Positions 15,198-22,442 of a stretch of 36,924 nt of DNA are shown here, in pieces. The notes beneath the pieces are model-generated. The model worked only from the letters and a program-made list of their open reading frames with translations. It was not told the DNA's origin and ran no database searches. A program made the position numbers and the translations under genes. Source of the stretch: Azonexus sp. (GTDB lineage Bacteria > Pseudomonadota > Gammaproteobacteria > Burkholderiales > Rhodocyclaceae); assembly GCA_031274715.1 (NCBI GenBank), contig JAISPT010000042.1, forward strand, positions 1 to 36,924, given 5' to 3'. Position 1 is the first letter of the stretch. Every line of letters begins with the position of its first letter.

Positions 15198-16013
15198 GTG
15201 ACCCGAATCATCGTCGTAACTTCCGGCAAAGGCGGGGTCGGCAAGACCACCACCAGTGCCAGCTTTTCCACCGGCCTCGCCCTGCGCGGCTACAAGACGG
15301 CCGTCATCGATTTCGACGTCGGCCTGCGCAACCTCGACCTGATCATGGGCTGCGAGCGGCGCGTCGTCTACGACCTGATCAATGTCGTCAACGGCGAGGC
15401 GACGCTGACCCAGGCGTTGATCAAGGACAAACACTGCGCCAATCTCTACGTGCTGCCGGCCTCGCAGACGCGCGACAAGGATGCGCTGTCGGAGGAAGGC
15501 GTCGAGCGCGTGATCAAGGAACTGACCCACCAGGGCTTCGACTACATCATCTGCGATTCGCCGGCCGGCATCGAGTCCGGCGCGGTGATGGCGCTGACTT
15601 TCGCCGACGAAGCGCTGGTCGTGACCAATCCGGAAGTTTCCTCGGTGCGCGATTCCGACCGCATCCTCGGCATCCTGCAAGCCAAGTCGCGGCGCGCCAT
15701 CGAAGGCCTCGAACCGGTCAAGGAACACCTGCTGATCACCCGCTACTGCCCGACCCGCGTCGAGGCCGGCGAGATGCTTTCCTACAAGGACATCCAGGAA
15801 ATCCTGCGGGTGCCGATCCTCGGCGTCATCCCAGAAGCGGAAGAAGTGCTGCAAGCGTCCAACCAAGGCGCGCCGGTGATCCATCAGAAAGATACCGAGG
15901 CGGCCGAGGCCTATCAGGACGTGATCGCCCGCTTCCTCGGCGAGGACAAGCCGCTGCGCTTCGTCGACTACGTCAAGCCCGGCCTGCTGAAGCGCCTGTT
16001 CGGAGGCAAGTGA
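15198..16013 (+). CDS. minD: Septum site-determining ATPase MinD
   Basis: 271 aa, starting at GTG with GAGA upstream. The deviant Walker A motif is GKGGVGKTT near the N-terminus (residues 10-18). Next come IDFDVGLRNLDLIMG, and ICDSPAGIESGAVMAL as the switch region. The C-terminal amphipathic membrane-targeting helix ends LLKRLFGGK. MinD recruits MinC to the membrane and oscillates under MinE control. One base separates its stop from the minE start, so the two are translationally coupled. Confidence 0.97.
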   Translation: MTRIIVVTSGKGGVGKTTTSASFSTGLALRGYKTAVIDFDVGLRNLDLIMGCERRVVYDLINVVNGEATLTQALIKDKHCANLYVLPASQTRDKDALSEEGVERVIKELTHQGFDYIICDSPAGIESGAVMALTFADEALVVTNPEVSSVRDSDRILGILQAKSRRAIEGLEPVKEHLLITRYCPTRVEAGEMLSYKDIQEILRVPILGVIPEAEEVLQASNQGAPVIHQKDTEAAEAYQDVIARFLGEDKPLRFVDYVKPGLLKRLFGGK

Positions 16014-16014
16014 C

Positions 16015-16272
16015 ATGTCCTGGCTGCAAAAATTGTTCGGCAATCAGCCGAAGAGCGCCCAGGTGGCCAAGGAACGCCTGCAACTCATCATCGCCCACGA
16101 GCGCGACGGCGGTGGCAGCAACGCCGACTTCCTGCCTGACCTGCAACGCGAACTGATCGCCGTGATCTCCCGGTACGTCAAGGTCAACCCCGACGACATC
16201 CGCGTCTCGCTGGAAAAGCAGGATCGCTTCGAAGTCCTCGAAGTCAACATCGTCCTTCCCGAAAAGAACTGA
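16015..16272 (+). CDS. minE: Cell division topological specificity factor MinE
   Basis: 85 aa, normal length. The N-terminal membrane-binding and anti-MinCD helix region (MSWLQKLFGNQPKSAQVAKE, then RLQLIIAHER) is followed by the dimerisation domain (LQRELIAVISRYVKVNPDDI, LEVNIVLPE). MinE stimulates MinD ATPase and drives pole-to-pole oscillation. It is the third gene of the operon. A stable hairpin begins 9 bases after the stop. Confidence 0.96.
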   Translation: MSWLQKLFGNQPKSAQVAKERLQLIIAHERDGGGSNADFLPDLQRELIAVISRYVKVNPDDIRVSLEKQDRFEVLEVNIVLPEKN

Positions 16273-16281
16273 GGCGACTAG

Positions 16282-16315
16282 CATCGGGACTCCGCCCGCG
16301 AGGAGAGTCCCGATG
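16282..16315 (+). promoter_or_regulatory. Hairpin covering the start codon of the clpX-like gene
   Basis: CATCGGGACTC (16282-16292) and GAGTCCCGATG (16305-16315) are perfect reverse complements with a 12-base loop. The Shine-Dalgarno AGGAG (16301-16305) lies in the loop and the first stem base, and the ATG (16313-16315) is buried at the stem base. In RNA this would restrain initiation until opened by ribosomes, a protein or temperature. No T-run follows, so it is not a classical terminator. Confidence 0.65.
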
Positions 16316-17317
16316 CCCACCCTGCTCAAGCCCAGCGAGATCGCCGCCCGCCTGTCCGAGCACGTGATCGGCCAAGAAGCGGCCAAGAAAACGCTGGCCG
16401 TCGCCGTCTATGCCCATTTTCGGCGCCAGGCAGCAAGTGCCGGCGGTGACGTCGAGTTGGCCAAAAGCAACATCCTGCTGATCGGCCCGACCGGTACCGG
16501 CAAGACCCTGCTCTGCGAAACTTTGGCGCGCATCCTCGACCTGCCCTTCGTCACCGCCGACGCCACCTCGCTGGCTCAGTCGCGCTTCGTCGGCGACGAA
16601 ATCGAAGCCATCCTGCAACGCCTGCTCGAACGCGCCGGCGGTGACAGCGAACGCGCCGCCCACGGCATCGTCTTCATCGACGAGATCGACAAGCTGAAGG
16701 CCACCGGCGGCGAAACCCGCGCCAGTTCCGGCGAAAGCGTGCAGCACGCGCTGCTGAAAATCATGGAAGGGGCGCCGGTGCGCCTCAAGGATGGCCGCCA
16801 CCTCGACACTACGCAGATTCTGTTCATCTGCGGCGGCGCCTTCGTCGGCCTGGAACAAATTCTTGCCCGCAACCACGGCTACGGCTTCATCAGCGCCGCC
16901 GGCGGCGACGATCAGAAAATTCTCGAACGCCTGAACGCCCGCATCAAACCGACCGACCTGCTCGAATTCGGGCTGATTCCCGAATTCGCCGGCCGCCTGC
17001 CGGTCGTCACCCGGCTGCACGCGCTGACACAGGAAATGCTCATACAGATCATGACCGAGCCGAAGAATGCCATCGTCCGGCAATTTGCCGCGCTGCTGCG
17101 AAGCCACGGCATCGAGTTGCAGATCGAACCAGAAGCCCTGCAACAGATCGCCGCGCTGGCCATCGAGTACAAAGCCGGCGCCCGCAGCCTGCGCGGCATC
17201 TTCGAGGAAATGCTGTGCGATGTCCTCTACACGGTACCGGACAACCCGGCCATCCGCCGGGTTGTTATCCGTTCGCTGTTCGCGGCGCCGGAATTGACGG
17301 TGGCGTCGGAGGGCTGA
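16313..17317 (+). CDS. ClpX-like AAA+ ATPase without zinc-binding domain, linked to minCDE
   Basis: 334 aa, against about 420 for ClpX. The N-terminal zinc-binding domain is absent; the protein starts at the AAA+ domain (LSEHVIGQEAAKKTLAVAVY). Walker A is GPTGTGKT (58-65), Walker B IVFIDEIDK (119-127), and the ClpX signatures ILFICGGAF, FGLIPEFAGRLPVV and GARSLRGIFEEML (sensor 2) are all present. The pore loop usually GYVG reads RFVG (91-94). The RKH pore-2 region is shortened. The IGF loop that docks onto ClpP reads YGF (190-192). It therefore looks like an unfoldase paralog whose ClpP partnership is doubtful. The gene is 40 bases after minE on the same strand and probably in that operon, so a role in Min/FtsZ turnover is a reasonable guess. 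A strong ribosome site (GAGGAG) fixes the start. Confidence 0.85.
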   Translation: MPTLLKPSEIAARLSEHVIGQEAAKKTLAVAVYAHFRRQAASAGGDVELAKSNILLIGPTGTGKTLLCETLARILDLPFVTADATSLAQSRFVGDEIEAILQRLLERAGGDSERAAHGIVFIDEIDKLKATGGETRASSGESVQHALLKIMEGAPVRLKDGRHLDTTQILFICGGAFVGLEQILARNHGYGFISAAGGDDQKILERLNARIKPTDLLEFGLIPEFAGRLPVVTRLHALTQEMLIQIMTEPKNAIVRQFAALLRSHGIELQIEPEALQQIAALAIEYKAGARSLRGIFEEMLCDVLYTVPDNPAIRRVVIRSLFAAPELTVASEG

Positions 17318-17407
17318 ATAAAGTTCCTTGGCACCTGATTCAAAGATGACAACCCATTGATTTTATTGGAATTTAACATGTCTCTCTGCAACTTTTTTTG
17401 TCAATCG

Positions 17408-17602
17408 TCAGTTCAATAATGAGCCGGTAGCGGACGAAGCCGCCATTGGCGCGCCGAGCTTGGCGATGGCGGTAACGTGACCGTGGAAGGGACGCAGGTC
17501 GGTGCGCAAGGCGCTGGTTTGCAGATCGAGCCACACCGGCTGACCGAGCAAGGTGCTGAGCGGGATGCGGGCATCGGCCAAGAGGGCGGGGAGTTTGAGC
17601 AT
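17408..17602 (-). pseudogene. vgrG N-terminal fragment, frameshifted and truncated
   Basis: The 64-codon frame reads LADARIPLSTLLGQPVWLDL, then RPFHGHVTAIAKLGA, matching the N-terminal gp27-like part of VgrG spike proteins. After LGA the match continues in another frame as NGGFVRYRLIIE, showing a 1-base deletion or 2-base insertion near 17440. Homology then stops at about 17410. Both ends of the gene are missing. It lies 21 bases downstream of the Tle1 effector gene on the same strand and is the footprint of a former T6SS vgrG-effector cluster. Confidence 0.7.
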
Positions 17603-17623
17603 TCCGGTTATGGAAACGCCCCC

Positions 17624-19018
17624 TTACCCGACAGGTTGCAGCCTCGTTCGCAGGTGGTAGTAATTCGCGTCGCTGAGATCGGTTTGCGTTGTTCCGCCGC
17701 TTGCCGAGAAATGCTCGAACGAGTCGTGTACATAGCTCTCGAAAAAATGCTCGACGGGAGCAGCAACCGCCCCGCGCTTGGGCGGAAAATTCGCACCGCT
17801 TCCCCGCCCTTCGGGGGTTCGCGCCAGACACGTCAGCAAATGCCGCATGACCTGGAACTCCTTCTCGCGTTTCTTGTTGCCCCGATAGGCTTCGCGTTTC
17901 TGCTCCACGTCCTCGACGGCCAGACCGGCATCGATCCAGTGCCAGTATTGATCCATATGGGTCTGGAAATGCTGGACGATATTTCCCGACGGGCCGACGG
18001 CAGCAATGTAATTGTCCAGCGCCTGAATGACGGACTGGGGAACGTCGAAGGAAAATTTATAACGTATATCCCAAAGATAGGAATCACCTTTCATTTCCCC
18101 CAGTGAGCGCATTTTCAGGCCGGTACTGCGAGCTTCATCGAGCATCTGCAACAACGCGATTCGTGCCAGTTGATTGGAGCGGCCCTGTTCCTCCGGTGCG
18201 TAGCCGCCGCCCACGTCGGCATGCGCGCCGGGATAAACGACGCACTTGTGATGGTTGTCCACGACCGTCAGCGGAAACGCCGCCCGCAGTTCATGCGCGG
18301 CGACGATATGCGTGCACTTTTCGACGAACGGCGGCACCTTGGTCTTGATGGTTTCCGGCTTCTTGTTCGTGCCGGCCCAGCCGACCGATTCGACCGTATC
18401 GAACACCCCCAGGAACTTCACGTTGAGCGGCAGGCCGTCATAGCTCAGTCTCAGTCCCGTCCGCTTGACCTTGCTGTGCGCCGCCAGCCAGTGCAGGAAG
18501 GCCCGCGCTTCAGTTGCGCCACGGGAAAAACCGAAGACGGCGAGGTTGATTTCGTCGACTTTCTTCTGGCTGCGCTGAAAATCAATGGTATCGGTTAACT
18601 CAAATAGTGCTTTTTCCAGACGCTCGGTAATTCCATCGGCAAAGGCTTTGCCCATCCTTCGATCATCCGATTCCTCGTAGCCTTCTATTTTTAACGGCCG
18701 ATTTCCGGTTGCCGTAGGGATCATGCGTTCCTCGTAGCGCTCCCGGAAGCTGAATTGGCGTCCCAATCCTTCGTAATAGAGACGAATGATGCCTTTCTTC
18801 GGGTCATCCAAATGGGCATCGAATAAAGCGGCGACATTGGAATGGCATTTTGGGAAATCCTTCTCCCGGTGATTGCCGGTACCATCAAAGAACAAGCTGA
18901 TCCAAATCTTGACATGACAAACGGGGCATGCGGGCGAATTGGGATCACGTGTAACCTCCCGTGCGCGCTTGACCATGTTCTCGACAGCCTGAACCTTCGG
19001 GGTAATTGCATTAGTCAT
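17624..19018 (-). CDS. tle1: Tle1-family type VI secretion phospholipase effector (DUF2235)
   Basis: 464 aa. The DUF2235/T6SS phospholipase alpha/beta-hydrolase domain is clear: ISLFFDGTGNH (40-50), the nucleophile elbow GFSRG with Ser165, and AHADVGGGY (265-273) with the catalytic-type Asp268. Tle1 enzymes cut phospholipids in target-cell membranes after delivery by VgrG/PAAR. The short N-terminus carries a CPVC pair (31-34). The start at 19018 is preceded by GGAAAG and lies two bases after the stop of immunity gene B. Two related immunity lipoproteins precede it and a vgrG remnant follows. Its first 21 codons are nearly the same as those of immunity gene B (17 of 21 residues shared). The enzyme looks intact, but delivery would need a VgrG from elsewhere. 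Confidence 0.88.
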   Translation of the reverse strand: MTNAITPKVQAVENMVKRAREVTRDPNSPACPVCHVKIWISLFFDGTGNHREKDFPKCHSNVAALFDAHLDDPKKGIIRLYYEGLGRQFSFRERYEERMIPTATGNRPLKIEGYEESDDRRMGKAFADGITERLEKALFELTDTIDFQRSQKKVDEINLAVFGFSRGATEARAFLHWLAAHSKVKRTGLRLSYDGLPLNVKFLGVFDTVESVGWAGTNKKPETIKTKVPPFVEKCTHIVAAHELRAAFPLTVVDNHHKCVVYPGAHADVGGGYAPEEQGRSNQLARIALLQMLDEARSTGLKMRSLGEMKGDSYLWDIRYKFSFDVPQSVIQALDNYIAAVGPSGNIVQHFQTHMDQYWHWIDAGLAVEDVEQKREAYRGNKKREKEFQVMRHLLTCLARTPEGRGSGANFPPKRGAVAAPVEHFFESYVHDSFEHFSASGGTTQTDLSDANYYHLRTRLQPVG

Positions 19019-19020
19019 GA

Positions 19021-19578
19021 TTATTGCTTTCCGTCGATGCGCTCTCTTGGCCCGGATGACCAAATATCGAACAGAACTTTTTTCTCCATTCCCAACTCCT
19101 GCTGCTGCGCCTCTAAAAGATCCTTGCGCGGCGCAGGGTACGAAGGCGTCACCTGCATCACCACCTTCCGCCCTGGCAAGATATGTACAACGCCGTAATG
19201 CGCCAGATCGGGCCACCATTTTTCTATGGTGGCGGTGGTTTTGTAATCTCCACCTGACGATTGAATCATCACGTCTACTTGCTTTGCACCAATAGGCAAA
19301 TCAAAACAACACACCCCGCTCCCACCGGAAACGCCGCCATTTTCTGTTTTGACAATTACAGAGCCTGCACTTTTCCCATTGATCGTTACCGATGCAATAC
19401 TATCTTGGCTGTAGTTATAAACAATCCCGGTCAGACTGACGGTTGCCGGCTCTCTGGCTGAACAGGCAGTTACCCCGGCCAGTGTGGCGGTTAATAAAAT
19501 CAGGCTCCTGAATATTTCCCAGGCCCGTTTGACCATACTTTCGACGGCTTGAACTTTCGGTGCAATTGCATTGGCCAT
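19021..19578 (-). CDS. DUF3304-type immunity lipoprotein B with effector-derived N-terminus
   Basis: 185 aa. The core (EPATVSLTGIVYNYS, then GVSGGSGVCCFDLPIGAKQV and IEKWWPDLAHYGVVHILPGR) matches the DUF3304 family that accompanies Tle-type lipase effectors and protects the periplasm. A hydrophobic segment ending VTAC gives a lipobox near residue 39. The first about 21 residues (MANAIAPKVQAVESMVKRA) are not part of the family; they are a near copy of the Tle1 N-terminus. The lipoprotein signal thus has an unusually long n-region. No other ATG lies between the fused segment and the hydrophobic part, so the fused start is probably used. It overlaps nothing and precedes tle1 by two bases. Confidence 0.82.
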   Translation of the reverse strand: MANAIAPKVQAVESMVKRAWEIFRSLILLTATLAGVTACSAREPATVSLTGIVYNYSQDSIASVTINGKSAGSVIVKTENGGVSGGSGVCCFDLPIGAKQVDVMIQSSGGDYKTTATIEKWWPDLAHYGVVHILPGRKVVMQVTPSYPAPRKDLLEAQQQELGMEKKVLFDIWSSGPRERIDGKQ

Positions 19579-19621
19579 GACTATTTGACCCCATCCGTTC
19601 GTTCTAAAGGTCCGTCGTTCA

Positions 19622-20089
19622 TTAGGCCAGAGTGTAAATTTTTGAAGGTTTAATCCCAAGCTCTTTAAAACGGCTTTCCATCAGGTCTTTTCTAGGCCAA
19701 GTGTGAACAGAGCGTACTTCCATCACTACCTTCCGCCCCGGCAAGATATGCACAACGCCGTAATGCGCTAGATCGGGCCACCATTTCTCTATGGTGGCGG
19801 TGGTTTTGTACCCCTCACTTAATGATGGTTCAAGTTCAATTTCAACCTGCTTTGCTCCAACAGGCAAATCAAAACAGCAGACACCACTGCCACCTGAAAC
19901 TCCGCCCATTTCTGTCTTTCTTACTGTTGCGCCTGCACTTTTTCCGTTTATTTTGATGGATACATAGCCCTCTTGGCTATAGTTATAAACAATCCCGGTC
20001 AGACTGACAGTTGCCGGCTCTTTTGCTTTGCATCCAGACGCAGTAATAAGCGCTGTCACAGCAAGTAGCAAGCTAATGTATTTGCTCAT
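19622..20089 (-). CDS. DUF3304-type immunity lipoprotein A
   Basis: 155 aa. A signal peptide ends in TASGC (lipoprotein type). The core is strongly similar to immunity protein B over about 120 residues, sharing EPATVSLTGIVYNYSQ and IEKWWPDLAHYGVVHILPGR. It ends earlier (KIYTLA). Just after the stop, in another frame, the DNA encodes GPLERTDGVK, which matches the last residues of protein B (GPRERIDGKQ), so this copy seems to have lost its tail by frameshift. GGAG precedes the start at a rather long spacing. Inferred role: periplasmic antidote to Tle1-type phospholipase. Confidence 0.82.
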   Translation of the reverse strand: MSKYISLLLAVTALITASGCKAKEPATVSLTGIVYNYSQEGYVSIKINGKSAGATVRKTEMGGVSGGSGVCCFDLPVGAKQVEIELEPSLSEGYKTTATIEKWWPDLAHYGVVHILPGRKVVMEVRSVHTWPRKDLMESRFKELGIKPSKIYTLA

Positions 20090-20108
20090 TGCCCGATTGC
20101 TCCAATTT

Positions 20109-20243
20109 CTATTTTTTACGAGACTCGAAGGAAGCGCGCACCAACCAGCTTATCCGGAAAATAAAATTGATCGCCAGAATGATGAATGTCGCAAGGGTGG
20201 TGATGATATCGTAATAGTTGCCGCCTTCAAGTGCACGGGACAT
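20109..20243 (-). CDS. Small 44-aa single-pass membrane protein
   Basis: The frame starts ATG at 20243 (MSRALEGGNYYDIITTLATF...) and stops TAG at 20109. One hydrophobic segment (IITTLATFIILAINFIFRI) is followed by a basic tail ending SRKK. GGTGG lies just before the start at short spacing. It sits between kup and the immunity genes on the same strand, so it may belong to the T6SS island. I know no family for it. Confidence 0.5.
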   Translation of the reverse strand: MSRALEGGNYYDIITTLATFIILAINFIFRISWLVRASFESRKK

Positions 20244-20280
20244 TATCCACCCCGGGTGGCCTGCTAATTGCCGCCGGGAT

Positions 20281-22158
20281 TCATAGCGACACCTGTGTTC
20301 CCAGTTCGACTACGCGGTTTGAGGGAATGTTGAAGAAGGCCGTGGCGCTGCTGGCATTGCGGAACATCGCGATGAACAGCAGGGTGCGCCAGTAGGCCAT
20401 GCGCGCGCCGAGTTTGGGAATGATCGTTTCGCGGCCGAGGAAGTAGGAGGTTTCCATCGGCTCCAGCGGCAGGCCGCTGGCGGCGGCGAGTGCCAGGGCG
20501 GCCGGGATGTCGGGCTCGTCCTTGAAGCCGTAGTGGACGACGACTTGGGCGAAATTGTCGGGCAAGCGGTGGACTTCGACGCGGTCGATGTCGGGGACGT
20601 AGGGTACGTCGAAGACGCGGATGCTGAGGATGACCACGTGGTCGTGCAGCACCTTGTAGTGCTTCATGCTGTGCAGCAGCGCGTGCGGCACGGCGTCGGG
20701 ATCGGGCGACATGAACACCGCTGTGCCTGGCACGCGGCTGATGTCGTTGCCGAGGCCGGCGATGAACGGCCGTAGTTGCATGGCATCGGCCGCGAGGCGT
20801 TCGGCCAGCAGTTCGCGGCCACGCTTCCAAGTGGTCAGCAGGATGAAGATCAGCAGCCCGAAAACCAGCGGAAACCAGCCGCCGTCGGGAATCTTCAGCG
20901 AGTTGGCGAGGAAGAAGCTGAGGTCGATGACGATGAAGGGCAGGGCGCCGGCCACGGCGAGGATCGGGTGCCAGCGCCACAAGCGGATGGCGACGGCGAT
21001 GGCCAGGAAGTTGGTCATCAGCATCGTGCCGGTCACCGCGATGCCGTAGGCGCCGGCCAGTTTCGACGACGAGCCGAATTCGACGACCAGCACGATGATG
21101 GCGACCAGCATCAACCAGTTAACCGCCGGCAGGTAGATTTGTCCTATTTCGCGCTCCGATGTGTGCTGCGTTTCCAGGCGCGGTGTGTAGCCGAGTTGCA
21201 TGGCTTGGCGAGTCATCGAGAAGGCGCCCGAAATCACCGACTGCGAAGCGATGACGGTGGCGACGGTAGCCAGGATCACCAGCGGGTAGCGGCCCCATTC
21301 CGGCGCCAGCAGATAGAACGGGTTTTCGACCGCGGCCGGGTCGGCCAGCAGCAGTGCGCCCTGGCCGAAGTAATTGAGCAGCAGCGCCGGCAGCACGTAG
21401 CCGATCCAGGCATACTGGATCGGCCGGGCGCCGAAATGTCCCATGTCGGCGTACAAAGCTTCCGCTCCGGTCAGACAGAGGACGACAGCGCCCAAGGCCA
21501 GGAAACCGAGTAAGGAATTGCCGGTCAGGAAGCGTAGCGCATGCAATGGATTGATCGCCGCCAGCACAGCCGGGTTGGCGGCGATGGCGGCGATGCCGAG
21601 CAGTGCCAGGATCGCGAACCAGAGGGTCATCACCGGCCCGAATAGGGCACCGACACTGGCTGTGCCGCGGCGCTGGAAGACGAATAACAGTACCAGCACG
21701 GTGATGGTGATCGGCTGGATGTAAGGGTTGAAGGCCGGTGTGATGATGGCCAGGCCCTCGACCGCCGATAGTACCGAAATGGCCGGCGTGATGATGCCGT
21801 CGCCATAGAACAGGGAGGCGCCGATCAGACCGCAGACAATCAGCGCCCGCTGCTGCCAACTGCCCGGCACGCTGCGCTGCATGGCCAGCGTCATCAGCGC
21901 GATGATGCCGCCTTCGCCCTTGTTGTTGGCGCGCATGATGAAACTCACGTATTTAAGCGTGACGACGATGAGCAGCGACCAGAAGAACAGCGACAGGGTA
22001 CCGAGTACATTGTCCGGTGTGATCGGCACCGGGTGATGGCTGCTGTCGAAGACCTCCTTCAGCGAGTACAGCGGGCTGGTGCCAATGTCGCCGAAGACGA
22101 CGCCGAGGGCGGCGAGGGTCAGGGTAGCCAGGCGTTTTTTGTCGTGTTCCTGTTGCAT
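20281..22158 (-). CDS. kup: Low-affinity potassium uptake protein Kup
   Basis: 625 aa, the usual length. After a short cytoplasmic start it opens with the family signature LAALGVVFGDIGTSPLYSLK (TM1), then FFWSLLIVVTLKYV, ANNKGEGGIIALM, and FYGDGIITPAISVLSAVEG. About twelve membrane segments are followed by a C-terminal cytoplasmic domain (VVILSIRVFDVPYVP, ETSYFLGRETIIPK). Kup takes up K+ with protons. I start at 22158, where GGGAGAA lies just upstream; the open extension to 22248 is not family sequence. It is divergent from the TAXI/ParA operon with a 227-base gap. Confidence 0.95.
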   Translation of the reverse strand: MQQEHDKKRLATLTLAALGVVFGDIGTSPLYSLKEVFDSSHHPVPITPDNVLGTLSLFFWSLLIVVTLKYVSFIMRANNKGEGGIIALMTLAMQRSVPGSWQQRALIVCGLIGASLFYGDGIITPAISVLSAVEGLAIITPAFNPYIQPITITVLVLLFVFQRRGTASVGALFGPVMTLWFAILALLGIAAIAANPAVLAAINPLHALRFLTGNSLLGFLALGAVVLCLTGAEALYADMGHFGARPIQYAWIGYVLPALLLNYFGQGALLLADPAAVENPFYLLAPEWGRYPLVILATVATVIASQSVISGAFSMTRQAMQLGYTPRLETQHTSEREIGQIYLPAVNWLMLVAIIVLVVEFGSSSKLAGAYGIAVTGTMLMTNFLAIAVAIRLWRWHPILAVAGALPFIVIDLSFFLANSLKIPDGGWFPLVFGLLIFILLTTWKRGRELLAERLAADAMQLRPFIAGLGNDISRVPGTAVFMSPDPDAVPHALLHSMKHYKVLHDHVVILSIRVFDVPYVPDIDRVEVHRLPDNFAQVVVHYGFKDEPDIPAALALAAASGLPLEPMETSYFLGRETIIPKLGARMAYWRTLLFIAMFRNASSATAFFNIPSNRVVELGTQVSL

Positions 22159-22385
22159 GCGATTCTCCCAAAACCGGGCAGTACAGGCCGCGTGGCACCG
22201 ACCGGAAGGCCGGCGCCGGGGGGATGCGCCGCGCAACGGTGCCGCCATTCTGGCCGAGGCGCCGCAAAAATGTCGTAAATATTGCCGGCGCCCGGCTCCG
22301 CTGGGTTTTCACCAATCGTCGCTAGATCGTCGGGCAGGGCGGTGATAACCTAGATTCATTGCTCATAACAAACAAGGAAACAACG
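22159..22385. promoter_or_regulatory. Divergent kup / TAXI-operon intergenic region
   Basis: About 227 bases hold the promoters of both kup and the leader-TAXI-ParA operon. I see no consensus hexamers I would stand behind and no riboswitch-like fold. Confidence 0.35.
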
Positions 22386-22442
22386 ATGTCCCACGCCACC
22401 TGCATGCACCAGGCCATCGGCTTGACTGTGCTGTTGCCGTGA
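22386..22442 (+). CDS. 18-aa leader ORF coupled to the TAXI gene
   Basis: ATG at 22386 has a good ribosome site (AAGGAA, 6 bases upstream) and reads 18 codons (MSHATCMHQAIGLTVLLP). Its TGA overlaps the next ATG as TGATG at 22440-22444. The TAXI gene itself lacks a visible ribosome site, so its translation probably depends on ribosomes finishing this leader. Confidence 0.5.
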   Translation: MSHATCMHQAIGLTVLLP

